Shown: positions 1 through 11,104 of the stretch, piece after piece
Layout: each line of letters begins with the position of its first letter
Numbering within the stretch: the first letter of the stretch is position 1
Assembly (NCBI RefSeq): GCF_019649055.1
Contig: NW_026570258.1
Span: forward strand, 62,001-126,000
Length of the DNA stretch: 64,000 nt
DNA from: Paramacrobiotus metropolitanus
Taxonomy: Eukaryota > Tardigrada > Eutardigrada > Parachela > Macrobiotidae
Direction of reading: 5' to 3'
Program-made: the position numbers and the translations under genes
Notes under the pieces: generated by a model
Databases searched by the model: none
Told to the model about the DNA's origin: nothing
What the model saw: only the letters and a program-made list of their open reading frames with translations

Positions 1-823
1 GACACTGGAAGATCCCCTCGTCGCTGTGGAACTGCTGCATTGGCGCTCGTACTTCACTTCGACACTGTGCAGTATTCGAATATATATCGATAAAATAGGC
101 AGCGCGCTGATTCTGCATGCACACCTTATGATCACCGTCAATCGGATCTGGGCTTTGAGTTTCCCCATTAATTATCGCAATCGGCACACGAAAAATCTGG
201 CGCTCATACTCTGCTTGCTGGTGTTGCTGTATTGCCATGTGCTGGTGTCGCCGTGGCTCTTAATCGACGCGCTGTATTTTCGGCCTGATATGAATTACGC
301 AACCGACTGTAATGTGATTAGTAAAGCCCAACCGATACTTAGCAAGTTCTTGAGAATTTGGGTTAACAGTGCCCCCCCCTGTTTGTTATTCTTTTGTCGT
401 ACCCGTATTTACTTTGGAAAACCATGAATATCGGTACAAACACCATCGCCAACCGGAAACAGCAGTCGTGAAAGAAGCATCTAGTAGAGAAAAGTGCAAC
501 GTACATCTGGAATAAAAGAAAATCGGCACGCATTCTGGATACTAACGGCCTTGACCAGCAGCATTTTAATTTGTTGGACACCCACAAAGGTCATCGGGAT
601 ATTAATCGTTTTCTTCGATGCAAAGGTGCCAGAAATTTGGGTGGCAATGTGCAGTGATATCTTGTACGCCTGTCAATTGCTTTTCGATCCGATTATTATT
701 ACGTGGGCCGTGGAAGACCTCCGGGTTGTTTTGTGGTCCAGTGTGTGCAACTTTAAGCGTTACGGAAACGGTGGTATTACTAAAGGTAGTTTGTTGCTGA
801 AGAAACTGGGTAAAACACTGTGA
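1..823 (+). pseudogene. Rhodopsin-like 7TM receptor, copy A (5' truncated by window)
   Basis: The reading frame enters from outside the window and covers TM3 to the C-terminus. Family hallmarks seen: a TM3 end with NRIWALSFPINY (in the DRY position), WLLIDALYFRPDMNY between TM4 and TM5, a CWTP motif in TM6 and DPIIITW in TM7. These are class A GPCR features; the ligand is unknown. The frame breaks at a run of eight C around 371-378 and again around 470-500, so copy A is either a pseudogene or carries indel errors. It is a paralogue of the copies at 2267, 5194, 56782, 58109 and 59822. Confidence 0.75.
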
Positions 824-2266
824 ATTTAAAGCATTATCAGAACACGTTTTTCCTGCGAAGTATATATCGTTTTGTACGCGTCTGCTCAGTTCGCACTGCA
901 CGACTTCATGTCGCAAGAAACAAGGTACGCCTTATTCTTCAGGCGGTGGATGCTTGATGTTATCTGAAGTTGGTCACGGTGTTTCTAATCTTGACCTCAG
1001 TTTTAGTTCTTTAATTCCAACGGGCGGGACGATCTAAACGATTAAAAAACTGGGCATGTCACCCATGTCAAATAATGTCTGCGCCCCTAAATGACTTTAT
1101 CTGAAAAGTGAGTACACTGTAACAAAGACGTTATTATCATCTTCTCTAGTAATCAAGCAAAGTTTTCGTACTGGCAACCGGTCCTTTAGGAATTATTCGT
1201 TTGGCTTGGATATCTTGAGGGATTAAGGATGGTCAACTACACCAATAAATAAGCGGTAGAACCTAGATTTCATCGTCGTTCTTACTCGCATTGCTCTCGA
1301 ATAATAACATCATTTAGAAATCCATTATATCTCTTGCATTTATGCGTTTATACAGTAGTTAGTGATGGAGAAAGTTCGGCAACTAATTAAGGATGCATCG
1401 GTTTTGTCTTCAAAACCGGAAAGGTCACTGAACAAATGGAGAAAAACTGATTTTGCGATCTCTTCAACTTTGTATATTACAAAGTATATTATAGTTGAGG
1501 TCACGTCTTTAAGTTCGTGCAATGCAATAAGACATGCAAGGTACAAGCCCGAATGTAGAATGACATGAAAATATAGAGATAATACAAATAACACAAATCC
1601 CTGTTACTACGGCAGAAATACAACAACAAATACAAAGGTCATTCAGGACGAAATTACAGTTGGAGACTTGGAGTAACTAAAATATTCGTGAAACGGTAGT
1701 ACAGGAACTAATAGAAGAATACATCTGTACTTCAGTACTTCAGTACTTCAGAAAAATACATCTGTGCTTCAGTGTTATGCAACTCAATGAATATATACTT
1801 TTTTAAGTGACTGAACTGGTTATGCCGAGATTCTTTTGCACGGCATCACTAAATGAAATTACGGAGTCTGTAGTTTAAATGAAATTACGGAGTCTGTAGT
1901 TGTCGATTCATAATCTGCAACAGAATTTGGATACTGTGTTACACCCCTGTATTTTTACTTCGCACCAAGAAGCTTCCGTTGCTCTTGAATGTGATGATGT
2001 TGAGTAGAATGACAGGAGAAGCAGCTGAACAATCGTTAATAAAACGCGTTTTAACCGTATTTGATACACATACGCATTTCGCTCGTGTTATAGGCACAGA
2101 GCGTGTAACAGGTCTCGTACTCGCCTTTTTTCCTGGTATACATGACAGTAACTCGCCAATCTGTGGTGAACTGCTGCTTGATACAATATATTAAGCGCTC
2201 TGGTTATGAAATATAATTATTATTAATGATCGAATTTAAAATATATCAAACATATCAAATATGTGA
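824..2266. other. Intergenic, with two small tandem repeats
   Basis: No convincing gene. It holds three copies of TACTTCAG at 1728-1751 and a perfect 26-bp tandem duplication at 1851-1876/1877-1902. The stretch near 1165-1260 resembles 6895-6985 downstream of receptor copy C, so flanks were duplicated together with the receptor genes. Confidence 0.6.
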
Positions 2267-3213
2267 ATGTCTTCCAACATTTCGAACATAACGAGCCCAG
2301 AACGAAGCGAATCAGCTGCATCGGTGGGTGCACTTGCCGTCCTGAAACTATTAAGTAATGGATCCCTAATGATCTTTTTCATAAAATACCGAAACCTCCG
2401 CACTCCCTTCGCTGTATACCTAATGAATCTGTTATGCTGCAATATCGCTCTAACACTGCAAGATCCACTGGTTATCCTGGAAATAATGAAATACCGCTGG
2501 TATCTGCTATCAGCATGGTGCAATGTTCGCATCTACGTGGATAAAGTAGGCAGTGCTTTAATCCTGCATGCCCATCTTCTAATCACTATCAACAGAGTCT
2601 GGGCACTGACTTTCCCCATTAATTATCGTGACGTCCATTCGACGAAACTGGCTTGTGTTGTCTGTTTCGTGTTGTTAGTGTATTGTCATTTGCTACTGTC
2701 GCCGTGGCTGTTAATCGATTTTCTGTATTATCGACCGGATATGAAATATATCGCCGTATGCAATGTTGTCAGTTCGTCGCAGCCGATTTTTAGCCGGTTT
2801 TTGCGAATTTGGATTAATGTGGGACCACTCTTTGTCATTCCCTTGGCGTATCCATACTTGCTGTGGAAAACCGTGGCGGTCAGTAAAATGTCCCATCGCT
2901 CGCCGAATCGTCAGCAATGCAGAAAACGAATGACACTGGAAAAAGCAGAAAAACCGTTAGAGAAAACCGGCATCCTTTTTGGATATTGACAGCGCTGACC
3001 AGCAGCATGCTGATCTGCTGGACCCCTACAAAGGTCATCGGGATTTTGACCGTTTTTTTCGACGCCAAAGTATCCCAAACCGTGACGGCCGTGTGTGTCA
3101 ATATAATGCCTGCATGCCAACTGGTGTTGGATCCCATTCTCATTACACTGAGTTTCAAAGACGTTCGTGCAGCTGTGCGACTCAGTTTCCGTAAAATAAC
3201 TGGTGGGAGGTAA
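2267..3213 (+). CDS. Rhodopsin-like 7TM receptor, copy B (one frame break)
   Basis: Starts at ATG 2267 with an N-terminal segment rich in N-x-S/T glycosylation sites, as in copies C and E. TM1 to TM5 lie in one frame to 2989. TM6 (FWILTALTSSMLICWTPTK) and TM7 (LVLDPILITLSF) lie in a second frame ending at 3213, with the switch in the basic loop around 2920-2965. NRVWALTFPINY replaces the DRY box. It is likely a plasma-membrane class A GPCR of a lineage-specific family. The single break may be an error or a recent lesion. No introns are evident. Confidence 0.75.
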
Positions 3214-3766
3214 CATAGACATTTATTTATTAGAAATTTTGTACTGATTACGCTAGTTTGCATGGTCTGGCAGTCCACCAAGTTTCGATGTGATTGCACT
3301 TACAAACAGGATTTTAGATATCAGACTCTGCAGCAGTCAGATCGTAGGATTAATTTCTTCATAGATAAAAAAATATTAGTGGCAATAAAGATCATAACGA
3401 ACTTGGCTAACAAAGATAATTCCACCGGGAACTTGATGGGATTAATTTTTCCTGTGGCACCTTCGAGCTTGGGCCTTGGGATACAGCACACTAAGCACAG
3501 AACGCGTATTGATTCCGCTGCCCTTGTGATACGCTTTGACTACGCCACAGCCTCACTACCGCGAAAGATATTTTCTTCCCTTCGTGTATAAAAATGTGCT
3601 TACAACAGCAAAAAAATCTTTTAAAGCTCGCATTAGTACAAGCAGTATTTACATAAGATACAATAACAACCATGCAAAAACAAGCAGCCGGTTTAACGCT
3701 ACACTCCTATACTGCAAAGGTGCAACATCACCTGCACATACAATATCGGTATAAAAGTTTAATTGC
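3214..3766. other. Receptor 3' flank, shared with other copies
   Basis: No gene seen. About 3262-3400 resembles 57446-57545 in pseudogene copy D. About 3608-3775 is repeated nearly exactly at 60221-60385. These are traces of segmental exchange among receptor loci. Confidence 0.6.
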
Positions 3767-3775
3767 GTCTTTCAC

Positions 3776-5154
3776 GGCAGGGGATAAAAGGTGGCAGTGG
3801 CACATGCCACTGGCAACTGCCACCGGCAGTGGCAGTTGCCACTACGCGTTCTGGCAAACGATAAAACGTGGCAACTTAAAAAAACTCGGAATCAGTTTGA
3901 GTCTTGTGCCTGCGCTTTCCAGTGCAACGAGAGCTGTAACGCTGTTCAGCAGACGCGACTCTCGGGGAATACTCCTAAAACCAGTGCCGCTAACGATCAA
4001 AGCGCGGTAATGCGACTGTATTGCAGAAGCGTTTCGTTCGTGCATTCAGATAACAGCAGGCAATTTCGAAAACCAGTTTGATCACGGATGACACATCAAC
4101 ATGTCCTGAATGACTGAATTATAATCTGTCACCTCTTGATTAGCATGGCGTAAAACAAACGACTTTAACAAAGGAAGGGAAGAGGGAGGGAGGGAAGGGA
4201 GAACCGTATCTGTCATGAAAAACACAACGAAAATGGAGAAAAGTCGTCGTGTAGCTTTTTAATTTTTCGCTTGAGTGCTGGCAATGCACGAAAACTGATA
4301 CGATTGCAAAAAACTACAGGGCCATGCAATTCCCTAAAAAACCTTAATGCAGAATTTATGCTTATTAAACACAAACGCTATAGTCGATTGTGCACATTTC
4401 TATAATTAGTAAGTAAATACTGCAATAAAATTATTCGAGATCAAAGCTGCGCCGGACGCAATGCATGCCGAATTTCAGCCGTCTTTGCCCTCTATTAATG
4501 GGGCACATGGACGGTTGTCGCACATACGTGGAAAACACCACCTGAGAGAGCTCAAAGGCTTTAGTTCCGCCCCACACTAGTAGTAAGACAATGGGGAAAA
4601 GGCCAGAGCGGTTGATACTGGCAGACAAAGAGGGCGCCCGCCTCAGTGAGCAAAGGGGCTTTGAAACACATTACAGAGCCCAAATTCAAAACGTCACTAC
4701 CACAGCAAAAAGATGTTGTCCTACAACTTGCTCAGTCTTCATGTTTCTCCAGTTTTCGGTGCCGCATTTGTTCCCATGGTCGGGCGGCTAAGTTTTAAGG
4801 TTTTTAATTAGGTTTTAACGAGAAAAATGGTGTCTACTTTAAAGTTGGCAGACGTAAAGCGTATTTTAGCGACGAGGAACCGACGAGCGTTCCAGCGCTC
4901 ATCCAAATGGAAGGCGCGAGCACAAGACTCAGGCTGAGCCTCAGCTTGAGGTGTCCATGATTAAGTTCTATAATTTGCATTTGTGAAGGAAAAAAAAAAC
5001 AGAACTTATCGTTGGATGGCACAAATCTTCTCGAACTGATTCCTAATTTTTCGAGTTGCCACTTTTTATCGCTTGCCAGAACGCGTAGTGGCAACTGCCA
5101 CTGCCGGTGGCAGTTGCCAGTGGCAGGTGCCACTGCCACCTTTTATCCCCTGCC
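3776..5154. mobile_element. Non-autonomous TIR transposon, copy 1 (Mutator-like by TSD)
   Basis: Long terminal inverted repeats of about 100 bp start GGCAGGGGATAAAAGG and end in the complement. A perfect 9-bp target duplication GTCTTTCAC lies at 3767-3775 and 5155-5163. The TIRs contain nested GGCAGTGGCA/TGCCACTG sub-repeats. No transposase ORF is present; the short ORFs inside are not recognisable. A 9-bp duplication with long TIRs fits Mutator-like elements, but the superfamily is an inference. Further copies are at 46118 and 60386. Confidence 0.85.
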
Positions 5155-5193
5155 GTCTTTCACTCTTTTTGTGCCACCTGCTCGGAGACCAGG

Positions 5194-6199
5194 ATGGCGT
5201 CAAATATGTCAAATACAACAACCAACAATCCTGATCTCAACGGCTCCGCTGTATCCGTAGCCGTGTTTGCTGCCGTGAAGCTGCTGCTTAACGGATGCCT
5301 GTTATTGCTCTTTATGATACGCCGAGACCTACGTAACCCGTTCGCCGTTTATTTTATGAATCTGTTGTCCACTAATACCCTCATAACACTGGAGGATCCT
5401 CTGATCGTTGTGGAACTGCTACAGCAGCGCTGGTACTTCACATCCATACTGTGCAATTTTAGAATATATCTGGAGCAAATCGGTAGTGCACTGATAACGC
5501 ATGCGCACCATATGATCACCATCAACCGCATCTGGGCGCTAAGCTTCCCACTTAATTACCCAATACTTCATACAAAAAAACTGGCGCTCGTGCTCTGCTT
5601 ACTCATGTTGCTATATTGTCATGTGCTGGTGTCACCGTGGCTGTTAATCGACGCGTTCTATTTTCGGCCAGATATGAATTACGCAACCGACTGTAATGTG
5701 ATCAGTAAAGCACAACCGATACTTAGCAAATTTCTGAGAATTTGGGTGAACAATGTCCCGATGTTTATGATTCTGCTATCGTATCCGCACTTATTATGGA
5801 AAACCATGAATACGGACAGGAAGCTCCTTCGCCAACCGGAAACAACAGGTGCTCCAAAAGCGCCCAACAGAAGAAAACAGAAACTAAGGACGAAAGAAAA
5901 CCGGCATGCTTTCTGGATATTAACGGCGTTATCTGTCAGTATTCTTGTTTGCTGGATACCCATACAGGTCATCGGGCATTTCAATTGTTTTCTTCGACGC
6001 AAAGGTGCCGGATTTGTTGCTAGCTATATGCGCGGATATACTGCCTGGCTGCCAGTTGATATTCGATCCGATTATTATCATATGGGCCGTACAGGATCTT
6101 CGGGAGGTTTTACGATCCAGCATACGTAAATTCTGGCGTTTTAAAGATAACGGTAGTACCTCAGGAAGCTTACTATCGAAGAAATTGGGTAAAACATAG
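5194..6199 (+). CDS. Rhodopsin-like 7TM receptor, copy C (one frame break)
   Basis: The start at 5194 (MASNMSNTTT) aligns with copies D and E; an upstream ATG at 5107 lies inside the transposon end and is unlikely to be used. TM1 starts near SAVSVAVFAAVKLLLNG, TM3 ends NRIWALSFPLNY, and TM6 carries CWIP. The frame switches around 5960-5990 between TM6 and TM7; the proper TM7 (CQLIFDPIIIIWAVQDLR) and tail ending KKLGKT follow in the second frame to the stop at 6199. Only 30 bp separate the ATG from the transposon's TSD, so the promoter has probably been altered by the insertion. Confidence 0.75.
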
Positions 6200-7090
6200 T
6201 AAAAACTTGGCGGCTGCTGTTCGTGCGGCATCGTTTTGAATGCGTTTGCGATGCTCGGACTTCTAATTTTCGCATTACTGTAAGGAACAAATGCTGGCCC
6301 AAAGCACTGTTGTTTATTTTGCATCAAAAATTACTATTTGGTCGTTCTTTTCACTGTAACTGGAAATAATGATAAACGTGATGATTCTTCCCGGTATTTT
6401 CCTATTTTCGCTGTTGAATTACAGTAATAGTATTACAGTAATAGTTAGTGTATTACAGTTCACCCTTCTTGGGATATGATACTGAAAGTCATGTTGACTA
6501 AGCGGTTTGCTATGTGGAGTGCTTGAGCATCTTGCCGTAACCTTGTTATGCATGTGGATCTATCGTAGAAGCTGATTTTTTGGTTTTACTCACCTAACTT
6601 TAATTTTAATGTTTTCTTTCTAAAATACAGGACGAACCGCGTATTACTTAAACTGAGCGTTTGCTTCGATAATCGCACTCATAACTGCATTGGTGACATT
6701 ACATTCTTATCCAGTGTAAATACCAAAAAGCACGTTCGAAGCGCTGACAGAACCTGCGCTGACCGTAGAGCATCGCTTTGCTATTTTGCGGTCAGAAAAG
6801 ACGCTTTTACCGAAACGTACACTGAAACTTTAAACGCAGCAAACGGAATTTATTATGGGATTTTTTTCTCATGGATTTTATAACCGAACAAATATTTCGG
6901 TCACTGGTAACCGGTCTTTTGAGAATTATTCGAGTGGCGTGGATATCCTAAGGGATATGCCTAACATGGTCAACTATAACGTTAAATAAACGGAAGACCC
7001 ATAAAATTCATCGTCCTTCGTCATCATGCTTCCAAATAATGTTATGCCAGTTAATAATTCAATACACATCTTGAATTAATACACTGAATG
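6200..7090. other. Intergenic
   Basis: No gene recognised. 6895-6985 matches the flank at about 1165-1260. A short AGTAATAGT-type repeat lies near 6423-6455. Confidence 0.5.
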
Positions 7091-7575
7091 CTAAGTAGGC
7101 ATGAAGGGGATGACCACCGTGGATCGCAGCCCTGGCGCATCCAAGAGACGGTTCCATGTTACGCAGACAGCCCGCAGCTTCGTCTGCTCCAGGTTTCTCA
7201 AGCAGGAAAGGGCTTCTTGCCATAATTCCGCCGGGAGCGTCATAACGTCATCGGTTTTGGCCGGAGCCGCAGACGGTAGTGGACGAGTAGGTTCGTTAAG
7301 CAGATCAAACAGCAGATTACGGAGTCGCTTAACGGTTTTCGGATCTCGGCAGATTCCAGAATCCTACAACGTGCAACCGCATACAAGCCATTATAAAACC
7401 TGACAAACAGTTGTCGCCGGAAAATCGATTGATTGCTTACCCGCGAATCGCCTTCACAGGCGGTGCACTTGTCTTCGTCGTCGTACTGGTAGAAGTAATG
7501 CAGCCTTCCCTCCACAAGCTCCACCACGGAAATTTCCCTGGTACCGAAATCCAGGTACACGCCTTTCAACCGCTT
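7091..7575 (-). pseudogene. 3' part of host gene with F-box-like domain, cut by the Polinton
   Basis: Minus-strand coding exon 7575-7441, a 77-nt intron (7440-7364, GTAAGC...TAG) and a final exon 7363-7091 join in one frame. The last exon contains an F-box-like helix set (LPAELWQEALSCLRN, then RAVCVTWNRLLDAPGLRS) and stops soon after. The upstream exon has GVYLDFGTREISVVELV, which I do not recognise. The sequence reads in frame through the 6-bp target site into 30285 on the other side of the Polinton, so this is the 3' half of a gene interrupted within an exon. F-box proteins are substrate adaptors of SCF ubiquitin ligases; that role here is inference. Confidence 0.6.
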
Positions 7576-7722
7576 AGTAGTATGCAGCAAGGGTTATTGG
7601 CAAATAATGGCGGCGAATGGAAACAGTATACAGTGCTGGAAGATACGTCTCCTGAAAGGAAGCCGTACGACGTACGAAGGGAAAGGGCTCCCGAATGGAA
7701 GCGGTAGTGTTTGAGCCATGTT
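7576..7722 (+). repeat. Polinton left terminal inverted repeat
   Basis: A 147-nt repeat pairs with 30278-30228 plus 28237-28144 (the right TIR, split by pogo). I count 6 mismatches, about 96% identity. Homology ends at a poly-T run at 7721-7733. Confidence 0.95.
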
Positions 7723-7887
7723 TTTTTTTTTTAATAAATGATTTGTTTTATGTAGTTCGTCTATGGTGTATGACTAATGAGGTCAGTAGCTAGATTAACT
7801 GAATATTCTTCGCAAAAAAACTTCGACTCTGTAGCCCGGAAAATCAGTTAAAAAACGCAAAACCACAAATCAAAAACAAAACTTAAT

Positions 7888-10762
7888 TTATCGAAATTTA
7901 AGCAACTGTGTAAACAAACGGGGTGGCACGCAATCCTCAGGCGCCCAGTACTCGTAGTCGGGTTCATTGGCGTAGTGTTCTAGTTTGTAGAACCATTTTC
8001 CGGCAAAATATACCACGTCCAGGATGCGCAGTGGGCGTTTTGCTGGCCATACCAACTTTTCGCCCAATCTTAAAAAAAGAAAGCTGCAGCAACCACGTAC
8101 GAAATACAGGCAGCTGACTGAACATGATCAGTTTAGCTCGCACTTGCCTGCAGTGGATTAAGATAATACCGTACAAGAGTCTGGACAAGTGCAAAGGAGC
8201 AGTACAGTAAACATATGAAATCATGATGTACCTTTATAACGCGCCACGCTCCACTCATTACGGAAAACACCCAAACCCGCACCAGCTACCAGTTCTTCAT
8301 GAAGGGATTTCGGCTTTTCTTCGTCATCGTGGTCTTGTTCTGCAAGCTGCATGCGCTTCCACAAATTATGGAACTGCCTCACTGCACTGTCTACGCAATC
8401 GGATCCGCGTAATTTCCACAGACAAAATGCTTTCACCACCGCCGACGCTAGGTATATAACGATGACACCACAAGCTAATTCCAGCGTTACAACCTACAAA
8501 TCCGGAGTTAATGTAAAGGTCAGTGTGATATCACCAAAATTAAAACGTTAGCATTCCACGTGCGTGTACTATAAAATTATCTGTTAATAGTACGAGTGAG
8601 AATTTCATAGTTTAACTTTACCAAAACCATGAAAACTACGGTACCTTTGTCTGGATGTTCTCGTGGAACATCTGTACTGGATTACGCCAGTCCTGCAATG
8701 CCCCACGAAAACAGTTGTTCCCAGGTAAAGCCTCCAGGCAGTCAACGAACTGGAGCCACGGCTCTTTAAACTCTTCTCCACTAGAATCGAAGTGGTAGAC
8801 AGCTAAACACGGACAAAACAAGCTGTGAGTGCGTAAACAGAGCACAGATGGCCACGTACTTTCCTTAACACGTATGTACAAGCATGTTGACAAATTGAGC
8901 ATTCGTAAATACAGCGAACATTAAAGGTCACGAGTAACGCTTGAAGCCGTGCTCAATATTAATACATATGTAAGCGGTTAATTTATAGGATGTTACATTA
9001 ATGACCTTTAGGTGTTTTTAACTTACAACCACCAGTAACGACAGCCAAAGTCATGTGCTTATCCGATCCTTTGTAGGTGTGGCAAAAAGGAATCACCACA
9101 AGATCGGCAGCTATGATTTGTTGAAACGCAGCAGAGTTCGACAAGTGTGGTTCACCAATGATCTCACCAAGGTTCCGCATATCCTTGTATGAGCCCAGAA
9201 ATTGCATCCCATGCAGGTCGAAAATCACCGCCCGCTTCTGAAACCCGTGCCGCGGACGATACAACGCAATAGGTCATTAACGTGGTCTGAGTACAGAGGT
9301 AAAACGGGTTTAAAGTTTTCGACCAACATAATGCAATCGCTTTCATTTGCTTTAAATTCGGCGGGCGTGGGGCTGCAATCTTCAATCGCTGTTTTAACTG
9401 CGGCAGCGATATTAGTACAGCACGTTGTTGGATTTTTTGCGAACAAATGATGACAGGCATCCTCTTTGTTATTAAAACTTCTAAGCACTTCTGATTACCA
9501 AAATAACCGTTTGTGAAACATGCGAACTTGCGCGGCATTGTGCTGATGAGAAAACGCAAAACAAATTCAAGATTTTTTATGGAAAGAATGGCTGATATTC
9601 TTAAGATTTGTTGTAAAGACTAAAGTTTGTAACTCGGTATTGAAATGTCGTCTTAATACGGTCTTCAGCTTTTCATGTTACGTAGCAACGCCACCAGTTC
9701 TCAGCGTAAAAACAGTGACCTTTCCTGAATTATATTGTGACAGAACCCAGCATGAAGAAAAAAACCCTAACGTACTGCTACAGTACTTATTCGGTATACA
9801 ACACATACATACTGTACAGATAATACAACGTGTGCAGTAAAATGTGAACATATCAAATACTGAAACCGCATGGTATTTTTGGTGGATCACTGCAGACGGG
9901 TAAGGTTATTTACAAACAGTGAATAGAACGTCCTGTTATTGTATGGCATGCTTCGATGATACGTAGCCATCCTGTGATGGTAATATGAATATTCGGTGAT
10001 AAGATCTACGAGCAACAACACATAATGCAGTAAATGAAGCGCGATTAATTGCTACCAGGAAAAATGAAATCGCGCATTAATCATGTGTGTATCAAGCGTC
10101 CGTTTTCTTTACATCACAATAGCGTAAGAATGTTTTCGAAAAAATTGAAAAACCTTGTTGTGATGTACCACTTACCACGTAATTCACTGAAGCCAGCGGA
10201 TGCAACCTCTATTGGACCGTTAAGAACGCGTTCCATTTGTTGTAGAATTACCAGCAATTGGCCTTCCATGTCACCATGGCGCGAACCCACTGTTGTTGTA
10301 CCGTAGTGATTTTGCGGTTGAGTAGAGTGGTAATACAGGGTCACGTTGTTGTCTTCATCAGGGACGGGGGATTCTGGAGTGTCCTGAAAAAGGCGTGACA
10401 CGTAAGAGGTTGGGGAAGCTGGATTAGGGTGAGAAACAGGGGAATATTCTTCCATCGCAGCGGCAACTAACGCAGCCAGCCCAGGGGGGTGGTTGCGACA
10501 TAGTAGTAGCCACAATAGGAGTAGATACCCGTGGTATAGAGTTAGCAAATTCGGGTAAACGGAAGCGTAATGCAGATACGGCAGACTGAGCATGATAATG
10601 AGTGCCAGGAAAGATTGGAGGGAACAGATTCATAGTTGGGCGATGCGGTGCTACCGACGGAGAGCGCACGTAATAAGGAGACGGAAGATTGACGGTAGTG
10701 GTCGCCGTCCTACGATTGCCGGTGCTACCACGGCCACAGAACTGGCTTGGTCGGCGGTCCAT
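7888..10762 (-). CDS. Ulp1/C48-like cysteine protease, multi-exon, Polinton cargo
   Basis: Predicted exons on the minus strand: 10762-10176, 9490-9027, 8802-8645, 8493-8232, 8117-7888. All junctions are GT...AG and in phase. The N-terminal ~190 residues are Pro/Ser/Thr-rich. The catalytic core follows the C48 order: KHMTLAVV (His), VYHFDSSGEEF (Asp), then ELACGVIVIYL (nucleophile Cys-Gly), each in a different exon. Cleavage of SUMO, ubiquitin-like or other polypeptide substrates is the family activity; the substrate here is unknown. The C-terminal exon has a compact aromatic module (VYFAGKWFYKLEHY). Frame breaks occur at a C-run near 10485 and around 9235-9250. It is divergently transcribed from the 11105 gene. 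Confidence 0.65.
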
Positions 10763-11104
10763 AGCCAGAACACCTGCACTGTGCAAAACCAAAATCGGAA
10801 AGGAAATAAGAAGAAACATCTTAAACAGTAATTGCTTAAATGCTAACAAACAAAACATTGTACTAAAAAAAGCGTGTAATCAATTTTAGTATCCGTAGGC
10901 CCTTATCACTGACCTCGGTCATCGTCACCGAGCTCGGTGATTGTACAACTGTTGCTATGACAGTAGTACGGAAATTCTCGTGACCTTTTGCGCTGTGTGT
11001 AATCGAAAACGATTACACCAAGTAAAAACCAAGCAGTGGGTTCTCCTTTAAAAGGGCTCTAGGGATTACTTGTGACTTTCATAATTTTTTAAACCTGTAT
11101 AACT
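10763..11104. promoter_or_regulatory. Bidirectional promoter region with palindromic boxes (cluster A)
   Basis: Lies between the divergent C48-like and 419-aa genes. It contains a perfect 16-bp palindrome TCACCGAGCTCGGTGA (10925-10940) and an inverted repeat GTGTAATCG-AAAA-CGATTACAC (10997-11018). A TTTAAAAG TATA-like box lies about 60 bp before ATG 11105. The same GTAATCG and CGGTGA boxes recur in clusters B, C and D. Confidence 0.6.

Noticed and set aside
5107-5193. Upstream ATG of receptor copy C
   Set aside because: It lies in the transposon TIR and adds residues absent from the paralogues.
7101-7403. Plus-strand ORF here as a gene
   Set aside because: It is the shadow of the minus-strand F-box-like exon, whose splice sites and domain are clear.
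7888-10762. C48-like gene as an ordinary host gene unrelated to the Polinton
   Set aside because: It lies between the element's TIRs and shares a bidirectional promoter with boxes found at other element genes.
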